Positions 1 through 9,600 of a stretch of 12,767 nucleotides of DNA are shown in pieces. Numbering within the stretch: the first letter of the stretch is position 1; every line of letters begins with the position of its first letter. The DNA lies in the NCBI GenBank assembly GCA_004559785.1, contig SFXD01000064.1:1-12767 (forward strand), given 5' to 3'. Below the pieces are notes generated by a model. The model had not been told where the DNA came from, ran no database searches, and was given only the letters and a program-made list of their open reading frames with translations. The DNA is from a bacterium. GTDB taxonomy: Bacteria; Bacteroidota; Bacteroidia; Bacteroidales; Bacteroidaceae. The position numbers and the translations under genes are program-made.

Positions 1-1
1 A

Positions 2-1486
<1,485 letters not shown>

Positions 1487-1546
1487 TGCCCCGACCAAGG
1501 ACGAGTCCGCCTCGTCACTAAAAGTTACAGCAGAACTTCTTCGAGT

Positions 1547-1591
1547 AGTAGGAGGTAAACGCCAACCACAGGTGTTTGCCTCCTATTTTCA
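1547..1591 (+). terminator. Probable transcription terminator of glnN
   Basis: A long hairpin lies 60 bases after the glnN stop. The left arm 1547-1563 pairs with the right arm 1571-1587. The core arms are AGGAGGTAAACGCC and GGTGTTTGCCTCCT, fully paired if two G-U pairs are allowed, with the 7-base loop AACCACA. A short T run (TTTTC) overlaps and follows the 3' arm. The T tract is modest, so termination efficiency is uncertain. A smaller hairpin, GACGAG-TCCGC-CTCGTC at 1500-1516, precedes it and lacks a T tract. Confidence 0.6.
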
Positions 1592-2155
1592 TGTACTCCG
1601 ACATCTTTCAAGTCCACCATACAATGGCATCTCTCACCGACAGCCCCAACTCTTCCGCCAAAGAGCCAACGCGCATTTCATGGCATTGCATTACCAAAAA
1701 TATATGGCAGGCTTGACACGGAATGTAAAGATATCTTACAAGGCCGAAAGTCACATTACGGGACAAGAAGCGAGGGACGAAGACTTCCCTCCCGTGGGAA
1801 AAAGTTTTCCCTCCCGAGGAAAAAAAAACTTCCCTCCCGAGGGAAAAAAACATTCCGTCGTGAGAGGAAATCCAAGCATCCACGGCATGTAAATATTTTT
1901 CATCCAAGTCCCCACAAGACCTATGCTACAAGCGTACAATTGGCTTGCCACTGCTGATGTACATATCCACGCCCATCGCCCATCCCGGGATGCGAACCCA
2001 AGCCGGGCTACACGGTGAGTTTTTGCGATTCGACATTAAACCTTTTGAGTTTTCTGCCGTCCCACCTTAGGAATCAACACATCATCCCGTCTTGGCAGAG
2101 ACGACTGTAAAGCCAGGAAACACTCCACTCGAAGTAAATTAATTCTAAAGCATAC
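1592..2155. other. Gene-free intergenic region
   Basis: I see no convincing gene here. Short open frames exist on both strands (1572-1892 plus, 1608-1907 minus), but they run through the palindromic array and look fortuitous. Structure present: the tandem palindromes at 1785-1869; the perfect 12-bp palindrome CATCCCGGGATG at 1981-1992; and a possible hairpin pairing CCCGG (1984-1988) with CCGGG (2003-2007). No TTG-N20-TAnnTTTG promoter match was found ahead of the gene at 2156. The closest, TATTTTTC near 1894-1901, lacks the final G and a partner element. The bases just before ATG 2156 are AT-rich, without a Shine-Dalgarno match, as is common in Bacteroidota. Confidence 0.6.
1785..1869. repeat. 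Tandem array of four 16-bp palindromes, period 22-23 bp
   Basis: Unit 1 is TTCCCTCCCGTGGGAA (1785-1800), unit 2 TTCCCTCCCGAGGAAA (1807-1822) and unit 3 TTCCCTCCCGAGGGAA (1830-1845). A decayed fourth copy runs from about 1853 to 1869 (TTCCGTCGTGAGAGGAA). Units are separated by A-rich 6-7-base spacers, giving start-to-start distances of 22, 23 and 23. Each intact unit can fold into a 6-7-bp hairpin around a CCCG-like loop. It does not look like CRISPR, because the spacers are too short and nearly identical. A dispersed palindromic repeat or a transcription roadblock is possible; the function is unknown. Confidence 0.8.
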
Positions 2156-2530
2156 ATGAAAAGGAAAGTCATTGCATTCTTTGCATCGGCACTGATGATG
2201 CCATGCTTTGCCGAAGAGGTCCCTGCCTTGTTGGTCAAGACCTCGGCAACAGAACTGGAAGTAAGCCTGACCGACATTGGCAAAGTAACTTACACGGAGA
2301 CGGACATGGTGGTTGTCATGAAGGATGGCAGCACAAGGTCGTTCGCTATGGACGACATTGTCAGCATGAGATTCACGTCGGCTGACGCATCGGCGATAGG
2401 CACCACTGCGGCAGGCATGAACGGCAAGGAAGCCATATATACCGTGGATGGCATCCGCACGGCAAACGCCAACAAGAAAGGGATATATATCATCAAGGTG
2501 GAAAAGGAGACACGCAAGGTAGCGAAATGA
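2156..2530 (+). CDS. Small secreted protein with a short beta-rich module and T9SS-like C-terminal tail
   Basis: A 124-residue protein of unknown function. Residues 1-19 form a Sec signal peptide (KRK, hydrophobic core, likely cleavage after CFA). C17 lacks a good lipobox. Residues about 35-74 (LTDIGKVTYTETDMVVVMKD followed by GSTRSFAMDDIVSMRF) match a repeated Bacteroidota pattern of an 'I.KITF' strand, an 'M.V.MKDG' strand and an 'F.M.DI..M.F' strand. The next gene carries the same pattern after its own signal peptide. The tail (IYTVDGIRT, then KKGIYIIKVEKETRKVAK) resembles the C-terminal sorting or beta domains of Bacteroidota secreted proteins that end in G-[IV]-Y-[IV]-[IV]; type IX export is an inference only. 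The stop overlaps the next start (ATGA at 2527-2530), so the two are probably translationally coupled. The ATG at 2156 is chosen because the signal peptide begins there. Confidence 0.8.
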   Translation: MKRKVIAFFASALMMPCFAEEVPALLVKTSATELEVSLTDIGKVTYTETDMVVVMKDGSTRSFAMDDIVSMRFTSADASAIGTTAAGMNGKEAIYTVDGIRTANANKKGIYIIKVEKETRKVAK

Positions 2531-4578
2531 AAAGGACCCTGACGATTTGCTTGCTTTTTGCCGTCGCGACCGGGATGGCAATGGCACAGCGTGCCCTGAA
2601 GATACGGCGCACGGACGGCGTAAACGACTACGTACCCGTTACCAAGATTGAGGAAATCACGTTCAGCGAGGATATGAAACAGCTCGTCATTGTGTCGGGT
2701 GCGACAACGATTGCCATAGACCGCTACGAGGTGTCGGAGATGGGATATGCCGAGACTCCCCAATCGCTGCTCGTCACCTACGGAGGCGACTCTGCCACGG
2801 TGGACAACCCTTACCTACTCGATGGCGTGACGGCAGAAGTGGATGGTGCCCACGTGGCAGTTGCCAACAGCAACATAGACGAGGAGAAGACCTTCGAGCT
2901 GACGGGCGAGACAAGTTGCGGCTCGTTCCTATATACGGCATCCTACAAGAGCACCATCGTGCTGAATGGCGTTGACATAACCAATCCTGACGGACCTGCC
3001 ATAGACATCGAGTGCGGGAAACGCATTGCCATGGAGCTGGTGAAAGGCACTGCCAACAACCTCGTGGATGGACATGGCGGCGACTGGAAGGCTGCCCTCT
3101 ACTGCAAGGGGCACCTGGAGATTGACAAGGCCGGTACGCTCAGCGTGACCGGCAACACGAAGCACGCCGTCAGCACGGGCGAATACCTCCAGCTGAAGAA
3201 GTCGGAAGGCACCATCAACGTCCTCGCTGCCAAGGCGGACGGACTACATTGTGAGCAATATTTCCTTGCCAACGGATTTACGGTAAATGTCCAAGGCGTG
3301 GAAGGCGACGGCATACAGGCCGAACTGAGTGGCGATGACTCATACGAGGAGGACTACCCCGACGGTTCGATATGGATCCAGGGAGGTAGGTTCAACATCG
3401 CCTGCACAGGAGACAACGCGTCGGGGCTGAAGGCAGACGCAGACATCAACATAAACGAGTCGAAGAGTACTCCCATCGTCCATGTCACCATGACAGGCAA
3501 AGGGAGCAAGGGCTTGAAGGCCGACGGCAATGCGAACATCGAGTCTGGAGACATAACCATATCCAACTCGGGAGACGTCCTTGCCGACGGCACGGATACG
3601 CAATCTGCGAAATGCATCAGCTCGGACACTGCCGTAAACATCCATTCCGGCAACATCAGCCTCTCTGCTTCGGGGAACGGAGGCAAGTGCATCAAAAGCG
3701 ACGGTTCGCTCGTAATAGGTGATTCCGAGACAAAAGAAGGGCCTGTGCTCACAGCCTCTACTACGGGAGGGACTACATCCCCGGGGGCTACTACGACACT
3801 TGCCGGCTGGGGAGGAAAGCCCGGAGGAGGTACTGGCGGCGGCGGATTCCCTGGTGGCGGCACTACCGGCTCCGGCTCGTCTGCCAAAGCCATCAAGGCA
3901 ATTGGAACCATCAACATATATGGTGGCGACCTGACCATATCTACACTGAACAGCGGTGCGGAGGGCATAGAGTCGAAGACGAGCATACGCATTGCCGGAG
4001 GGCAGCATTACCTGAATTGCAACGACGATGCCATCAACAGCAGCGGACAGATTGTGTTTGACGGAGGCATAACGGTATGTTGCTCTACAGGCAACGATGC
4101 CATAGACTCCAACTACGGCAAGGCAGGAGCCATCGTCATTGGCAATGGTGTGGTGCTGGCCTACAGCACAAAGGGAGGTGCCGAGATGGGCTTCGACTGC
4201 GACAACAATTCTTACATCCAGATCACGGGCAATGGCATAGCGGTGAGCGCAGGTGGCAGCCAGGGCGGCGCAAGCAGTTCGACGCTTGCCACGGCATCCC
4301 AAGGATATGCCTTCGTGACATCCTCCATCAACTATCAGACGGGCTACTACTATTCGCTGGTCAATGGCGCAGGAGACAATCTCGTGACATTCTGCCTGGA
4401 AGGAAACGTAAGCAGCAAGAATTCGTTCTTCACCGCCGGGGCAATGCAGAAAGGCAGTATCTACACGCTGAAATCCGGCACCTCACAGCCAACCGACGCC
4501 ACGACTTCCTTCCACGGCGTCTTCCTGGGTGGAAGCACGGTGGGCACAACCACCGTTACCAGTTTCACGGCAAAATAA
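2527..4578 (+). CDS. Secreted Cthe_2159-type carbohydrate-binding beta-helix protein
   Basis: A 683-residue exported protein. The signal peptide is residues 1-20, with cleavage likely at AMA|Q21. Residues about 22-75 are the same beta-rich module as in the upstream 124-aa protein (VTKIEEITFSEDMKQLVIVS, then a DRYEVSEMGY end). From about residue 78 to 620 the sequence fits the Cthe_2159 family (Pfam PF14262), named for a Clostridium thermocellum polysaccharide-binding right-handed beta-helix protein. It has GSFLYTASYKSTIVLNGVDI, GKRIAMELVKGTANNLVDG, KHAVSTGEYLQLKKSEGTIN and repeated GG-x-[IL]-x-I / KGLKADGNANI rungs. A Gly-rich stretch (G427 to K454, GWGGKPGGGTGGGGFPGGG) interrupts the rungs. 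The rungs resume with AIKAIGTINIYGGDLTIS. The C-terminus (about 625-683) is a separate beta-rich segment with no GIYIV-type tail. No catalytic motif is recognised, so binding of an acidic or plant polysaccharide is inferred from the family. The start overlaps the upstream stop by 4 bases. Confidence 0.85.
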   Translation: MKRTLTICLLFAVATGMAMAQRALKIRRTDGVNDYVPVTKIEEITFSEDMKQLVIVSGATTIAIDRYEVSEMGYAETPQSLLVTYGGDSATVDNPYLLDGVTAEVDGAHVAVANSNIDEEKTFELTGETSCGSFLYTASYKSTIVLNGVDITNPDGPAIDIECGKRIAMELVKGTANNLVDGHGGDWKAALYCKGHLEIDKAGTLSVTGNTKHAVSTGEYLQLKKSEGTINVLAAKADGLHCEQYFLANGFTVNVQGVEGDGIQAELSGDDSYEEDYPDGSIWIQGGRFNIACTGDNASGLKADADININESKSTPIVHVTMTGKGSKGLKADGNANIESGDITISNSGDVLADGTDTQSAKCISSDTAVNIHSGNISLSASGNGGKCIKSDGSLVIGDSETKEGPVLTASTTGGTTSPGATTTLAGWGGKPGGGTGGGGFPGGGTTGSGSSAKAIKAIGTINIYGGDLTISTLNSGAEGIESKTSIRIAGGQHYLNCNDDAINSSGQIVFDGGITVCCSTGNDAIDSNYGKAGAIVIGNGVVLAYSTKGGAEMGFDCDNNSYIQITGNGIAVSAGGSQGGASSSTLATASQGYAFVTSSINYQTGYYYSLVNGAGDNLVTFCLEGNVSSKNSFFTAGAMQKGSIYTLKSGTSQPTDATTSFHGVFLGGSTVGTTTVTSFTAK

Positions 4579-4739
4579 GGCTCTTTCCAAAATGGCATAG
4601 GAGTTTGGACGACCAAGCATTGCCATCCTCTTATATGAGTCCTAATTGTCTCCTAATCGAGTACGGGCGAAATGACCCATCCATCCAATATCAGGGTCAA
4701 GGTGAAATTCATTCAACTTTCTCCTGGGGAACAATCTGT

Positions 4740-4814
4740 CATTATGGTCATTTGTCATTAATAAAACAGGAATCGCAAGATTTGCAGAAACGTTAATGAC
4801 TAATGACCATAATG
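4740..4814. repeat. 22-bp near-perfect inverted repeat between convergent genes
   Basis: The left arm 4740-4761 and right arm 4793-4814 are reverse complements at 21 of 22 positions, flanking a 31-base loop (4762-4792). The core words are CATTATGGTCAT and ATGACCATAATG. Wobble pairing can extend the stem by one or two bases at each end. It lies 38 bases past the pyrG stop and 161 bases past the stop of the beta-helix gene, so an RNA hairpin could form from either direction. No T tract follows it on either strand, which argues against a classical intrinsic terminator. Next to it, ACGTTAATGAC (4790-4800) recurs as ACGTTAGTGAC at 4824-4834. A bidirectional 3'-end structure or a small repeat-element remnant are both possible. 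Confidence 0.75.
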
Positions 4815-4852
4815 GCTTTAGAGACGTTAGTGACTACGAATCGGTATGCACC

Positions 4853-6442
4853 CTACCCCTTGGCAACCTTGACAAAGTCGAGGAAGAGAGGATGCGGATG
4901 GAGTACGGTACTGCTGTATTCCGGGTGGAACTGCGTCCCCACGTACCACCGATGGGTGGGTATTTCCACAATCTCAACCAAGCCACTCTCGGGATTTGTA
5001 CCTACACATTGCATGCCGGCATCCTCATACCTGTCCTTGTATTCGCCATTGAACTCGTAGCGGTGGCGATGACGTTCGCTTATGGTTTCCTCTCCATATA
5101 TGGATGCCGTCCGGCTGCCCCTGCGCAACTGGCAATCGTAAGCACCGAGACGCATGGTGCCTCCCATCTCCGTGATTGTCTTCTGGCTCTCCATGATGTC
5201 TATGACGTTGTGAGGAGTCTGCTCGTCCATCTCGCGCGAATTGGCATCGGCAAGCCCAAGCACGTTTCGTGCGAACTCTATTACCATCATCTGCATGCCA
5301 AGGCAAATGCCAAAGGTAGGAATGTCGTGCGTGCGTGTATAGTGGGCAGCCACTACCTTGCCTTCTATGCCACGCAATCCAAAGCCCGGACATATCATCA
5401 CTCCTTGCAGTCCGCCCAGCTTCTCCGCCACGTTGCCTTCGGTAATAGTCTCGCTGTTGACAAAGTGAATCCTTACACTTACATTATTATATATGCCTGC
5501 AAGCGACAGGCTCTCGCGTATGCTCTTGTAGGCATCCTGCAAGTCGTACTTGCCTACCAGCCCTATCGCCACTTCCCCCGACACAGACTTCTGCAAGTCG
5601 AGGAAGCGACGCCAAGGTGCCATCTGGGGTGTCTCCCCGACGGGGATGTCCATCTTGCGCAGGATGGCAGCGTCAAGCCCCTGCCGCTGCATGTTTAGCG
5701 GCACCTCGTATATGCTGGGCATGTCCTCGCTCTGCACCACGCACTCAAGGTCGACATTGCAAAACCCTGCCACCTTCTGCCTAAGGGAGTCGGACAAATG
5801 GCGTTCGGTACGCAGTATCAGCACGTCGGGCTGTATGCCCATCCCCTGCAATTCCTTCACGCTATGCTGAGTGGGTTTTGTCTTCAGTTCCCCCGCCGCC
5901 TTGAGGTATGGGACGTACGTCAGGTGTACACATACGGCCCTGCGCCCCAGTTCCCACCTCAACTGCCTTATGGCTTCCATGAAGGGGGCACTCTCTATGT
6001 CTCCTATCGTGCCGCCCACCTCGGTAATGACGAAGTCGTACTCCGTATGGTCGTATTCACGCAGCATCCTTCGCTTTATCTCGTCCGTGATGTGCGGCAC
6101 CACCTGTATGGTCTTGCCAAGGTAGTCCCCATGCCGCTCGCGGTCGATTACCGTCTTGTATATGCGCCCTGTAGTGACGGAGTTGTCGCGCGTGGTACGT
6201 ATGCCCGTGAATCTCTCGTAATGCCCCAGGTCGAGGTCAGTCTCCATACCGTCGACCGTAACGTAGCACTCCCCGTGCTCGTAGGGGTTGAGCGTGCCAG
6301 GGTCGATGTTGATGTAAGGGTCAAACTTCTGGATGGTAATGTTGTACCCCCGTGCCTGTAGCAATTTGCCGATGCTGGAAGAGATGATGCCCTTACCGAG
6401 AGACGATACGACTCCGCCAGTAACAAAAATGTAATGTGTCAT
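4853..6442 (-). CDS. pyrG: CTP synthase (glutamine-hydrolysing)
   Basis: Converts UTP, ATP and glutamine to CTP, the last step of de novo pyrimidine nucleotide synthesis. The protein is 529 residues, close to the usual 530-550. The N-terminal synthetase domain (1 to about 270) starts MTHYIFVTGGVVSSLGKG and contains DPYINIDPGTLNPYEHGE and EVGGTIGDIES. The C-terminal class I amidotransferase domain (about 290-529) has the oxyanion loop CPGFGLRG (351-358), nucleophile Cys380 in FGICLGMQ, and His506/Glu508 in QFHPEYS. All key residues are present. A longer in-frame start exists at 6490, but it would add 16 non-family residues and begins inside the -7 box of the promoter, so 6442 is preferred. It is transcribed divergently from gltB and convergently with the beta-helix gene. 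The stop is TAG, complement of 4853-4855. Confidence 0.97.
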   Translation of the reverse strand: MTHYIFVTGGVVSSLGKGIISSSIGKLLQARGYNITIQKFDPYINIDPGTLNPYEHGECYVTVDGMETDLDLGHYERFTGIRTTRDNSVTTGRIYKTVIDRERHGDYLGKTIQVVPHITDEIKRRMLREYDHTEYDFVITEVGGTIGDIESAPFMEAIRQLRWELGRRAVCVHLTYVPYLKAAGELKTKPTQHSVKELQGMGIQPDVLILRTERHLSDSLRQKVAGFCNVDLECVVQSEDMPSIYEVPLNMQRQGLDAAILRKMDIPVGETPQMAPWRRFLDLQKSVSGEVAIGLVGKYDLQDAYKSIRESLSLAGIYNNVSVRIHFVNSETITEGNVAEKLGGLQGVMICPGFGLRGIEGKVVAAHYTRTHDIPTFGICLGMQMMVIEFARNVLGLADANSREMDEQTPHNVIDIMESQKTITEMGGTMRLGAYDCQLRRGSRTASIYGEETISERHRHRYEFNGEYKDRYEDAGMQCVGTNPESGLVEIVEIPTHRWYVGTQFHPEYSSTVLHPHPLFLDFVKVAKG

Positions 6443-6487
6443 GTCGATTTTAACAAAAATATGTTGCCAAATACGAATTATCGGACA

Positions 6488-6519
6488 CAAATGTACACCA
6501 TCTTACACGATTTTGCAAG
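6488..6519 (-). promoter_or_regulatory. Bacteroidota-type promoter for pyrG
   Basis: On the minus strand the sequence reads CTTG (6519-6516), 20 bases, then TACATTTG (6495-6488). This fits the Bacteroidota housekeeping consensus TTTG-N19-21-TAnnTTTG, with a full match in the -7 element and TTG conserved in the -33 element. Transcription should begin a few bases beyond, near 6480-6484, leaving a leader of about 40 bases before ATG 6442. A second -7-like word (TATTTTTG on the minus strand, about 6454-6461) has no properly spaced partner and was not chosen. Confidence 0.75.
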
Positions 6520-6523
6520 CAAT

Positions 6524-6556
6524 ATGACATTTTTTAATTCAACAAATGACATTTTT
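6524..6556. promoter_or_regulatory. Pair of 11-bp direct repeats, possible operator sites
   Basis: ATGACATTTTT occurs at 6524-6534 and again at 6546-6556, exactly 22 bases apart start to start, about two helical turns. The first copy sits just upstream of the pyrG -33 element (6516-6519). The second ends 10 bases before the gltB -33 element (6567). The same face of the helix would be presented at both copies, as expected for a dimeric or cooperative regulator. The words are AT-rich, so chance cannot be excluded, and no known regulator motif was recognised. Confidence 0.45.
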
Positions 6557-6566
6557 ACTCATAATT

Positions 6567-6598
6567 CTTGTATACAATAAAAAATTGAAATAAATTTG
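6567..6598 (+). promoter_or_regulatory. Bacteroidota-type promoter for gltBD
   Basis: CTTG (6567-6570), 20 bases, then TAAATTTG (6591-6598) matches the Bacteroidota consensus TTTG-N19-21-TAnnTTTG, with a full -7 match and TTG kept at -33. The predicted start of transcription is a few bases past 6598, giving a leader of roughly 25 bases to ATG 6629. This placement means the alternative in-frame ATG at 6596 would overlap the -7 box and could not be transcribed, which fixes the gltB start. Confidence 0.8.
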
Positions 6599-6628
6599 CA
6601 CAAAGAAACATCATTTTGTCAGAAAATC

Positions 6629-9600
6629 ATGAACAACAAACAGAAAAATGTCGGTTTATACAATGAAGCCAACGAACACGATGCTTGCGGAGTAGGCATG
6701 GTGGTGAACATACATGGCGGCAAGAGCCATGAACTGGTCGACAATGCCCTGAAGGTGCTGGAAAACATGGAGCACCGAGGTGCCGAGACACGCGACAAGA
6801 CAGGAGATGGTGCAGGAATACTGGTACAGATACCTCACGAATTCATCTTGCTTCAGGGCATTCCCGTACCGGAGAAAGGGCGTTACGGTACCGGATTGGT
6901 GTTCCTGCCACGCGACAAGGAAAGGCAAAGTGCCATACTGGAAGTCATAATAGAAGAGACGGAACGCGAGGGACTGCAACTGATGCACCTGCGCAACGTC
7001 CCCGTCAACCCCGAAGTCCCTGGCGTGGGAGCCAGAGAGGTACAGCCAGACATAAAGCAACTGTTCGTGACGGGTGTGTCGGAGGAGAACGTCCCATACC
7101 TGGAACGTATATTATATAAGGTAAGGAAGAAGATCGAGAATCGCGTCAAGGACGAGGATTTCTACATCTGCTCCCTGTCCAGCCGGGACATAGTGTACAA
7201 GGGAATGCTCACCAGCGGACAGCTCAGGCGATTCTTTCCCGACCTTAGCAACAACTATTTCACGTCGGGGCTTGCCCTGGTACACAGTAGGTTCAGTACC
7301 AACACCTTCCCGAAATGGAAGTTGGCACAACCTTTCCGCCTACTTTGCCACAACGGGGAAATCAACACGGTGCGCGGCAACCGTGGCTGGATGAAGGCAA
7401 GGGAAAGCGTCCTGAGCAGCGAGGCCCTGGGAGACATACGCGACATACGTCCCATCGTGGAGGACGGGATGAGCGATTCGGCAAGCCTCGACAACGTGTT
7501 CGAGTTCCTCGTCATGAGCGGAATGTCCCTGCCACAGGCGATGGCAATCCTGGTGCCCGAGAGTTTCAACGACAAGAACCCCATATCCGAAGACCTCAAG
7601 GCCTTCTACGAATACTACTCCATCCTGATGGAACCATGGGACGGCCCTGCCGCCCTAATGTTCAGCGACGGACGATATGCCGGCGGAATGCTCGACCGAA
7701 ACGGGTTGCGCCCCTCACGCTACACCATCACCAAGCAGGGCATGATGGTAGTGGCATCCGAGGTCGGCGTAATGGACTTCGAGCCAGGGGACGTAGTCAG
7801 CAAGGGCAGGCTCCAGCCGGGCAAGATACTGCTGATAGATACGCAGGAAGGCAAGATTTACTATGACGGGGAAATCAAGGAACAATTGGCAAGGGAACAT
7901 CCCTACCGCCAATGGCTGAGCACGAACTGCATCCAACTCGAGAAACTGAAGAGCGGGCGCAAGGTGGACAACGCCGTGCCAGACTTCGAGCTGAAGCTGC
8001 GCGCCTTCGGGTTCGGGCAGGAAGACATAGACAAGACCCTGATACCCATGTGCACCACGGGACAGGAGCCTGTGGCAGCCATGGGCAACGATACGCCGTT
8101 GGCCGTAGTGAGCGACCGCCCCCAAGTGCTGTTCAACTATTTCAGGCAGCAGTTCGCACAGGTAACCAACCCCGCCATCGACCCCATACGCGAGGAACTG
8201 GTCATGTCGCTTACCGAGTACATCGGCCGAGTGGGCAGCGGAATACTGACACCCGACGAGTCCAACTGTAAGATGGTACGACTGCCACAGCCCGTACTGA
8301 CGAACGCCGACCTCGACATCCTGTGCAACATCAGGTACAAGGGATTCAAGACGACCAAACTGCCCATCCTGTTCGAGGTGGCAAAGGGCGAGAGCGGGCT
8401 CCGCTCGGCTATCGAGGCCCTGTGCAAGAAGGCGGAGGAAAGCGTGGACGACGGCGTAAACTACATCATACTATCCGACCGCGACATCAGCCCCACCCAT
8501 GCCGCCATACCATCGCTGCTGGCGGTGAGCGCGGTACACCACTACCTTATCAGCGTCGGCAAGCGCGTCCAGACCGCACTCATCGTGGAGAGCGGGGAGA
8601 TTCGCGAGGTGATGCACGCCGCACTACTGCTGGGATACGGAGCAAGCGCAATCTGCCCATACATGACCTTCGCCATCCTCGATGACATGGTCAGGAAGCA
8701 CAAGATACAGGAGGAGTACCATACTGCCGAGAAGAATTACATCAAGGCCGTGGACAAGGGACTCAAGAAGATAATGTCGAAGATGGGCATCAGCACCATC
8801 CGCTCGTATCGCGGGGCTAAGATATTCGAGGCCGTGGGATTGTCCGAGGGACTGCTCAAGAAATACTTCGGCACCGAGACAAGCACCATAGGAGGAATCG
8901 GACTAAGGGACATCGCCAGAGAATACATCATGCTGAACAAGTCACTGTCTTTAGGGAACACCCCCGACGAATGCGATGGTCCGCTGCCTAACAACGGGCT
9001 CTTCGCTTATCGCAAGGACGGCATCGAACACGCCTGGACACCCGAGACGATAGCCTGCCTGCAGATTGCCACGCGCCTGGGCTCGTACAAGAAGTTCCGG
9101 GAATGGGCGGACATCGTCGACAACAAGGCAAAGCCCATCTTCCTGCGCGACTTCCTTTCCTTCCGCAAGGCTGCCACGCCTACACCCATCGACGAGGTGG
9201 AGCCGGTGGAAAGCATCGTGCGCCACTTCGTGACGGGAGCCATGTCGTTCGGAGCCATCAGCATCGAGGCACACGAGGCTATTGCTCTTGCCATGAACCG
9301 TCTGGGCACACGTAGCAACACAGGCGAGGGCGGCGAAGACAACATGCGATATCACACTATGGTGGATGGAGTGAGCCTCAGCAGCAAGACCAAGCAGATA
9401 GCCAGCGGACGCTTCGGCGTGACTGCCGAGTATCTGGTGAATGCCGAAGAGATACAAATCAAGGTGGCGCAGGGTGCAAAGCCGGGCGAAGGCGGACAGT
9501 TGCCGGGCTTCAAGGTCAACAAGGTAATAGCCAAAACACGCAACTCCATACCGGGCATCACCCTCATCTCGCCCCCGCCTCACCACGACATCTATAGCAT

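Noticed and set aside
1785..1869. Possible CRISPR array
   Set aside because: Repeats are 16 bp with 6-7-base A-rich spacers that are nearly the same. CRISPR spacers are about 30 bases and unique, and no cas gene is present.
1572..1892. 106-aa open frame on the plus strand after glnN
   Set aside because: It begins inside the glnN terminator hairpin and runs through the repeat array (repeated FPPxGKK-like residues). No recognisable domain.
1608..1907. 99-aa open frame on the minus strand, with a plausible-looking end (CHEMRVGSLAEELGLSVRDA)
   Set aside because: Its first half is only the translated palindromic array, it has no signal, recognised domain or start context, and the opposite strand is open too. 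Too weak to call a gene; a degraded remnant cannot be excluded.
1981..2060. Possible tRNA on the minus strand
   Set aside because: Only a T-arm-like word is present. No 7-bp acceptor stem, anticodon arm or D arm can be built from the flanking sequence.
3340..4302. Long minus-strand open frame (320 aa) opposite the beta-helix gene
   Set aside because: It is a composition shadow of the GC-rich, Gly/Asp-rich gene on the plus strand, and has no recognisable domain.
6443..6490. Longer pyrG start at 6490
   Set aside because: The 16 extra residues do not match the family, and the ATG overlaps the predicted -7 element, upstream of the expected transcript start.
6596..6628. Longer gltB start at 6596
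   Set aside because: This ATG overlaps the -7 box of the gltB promoter. Starting at 6629 gives a normal 19-residue propeptide before Cys20.
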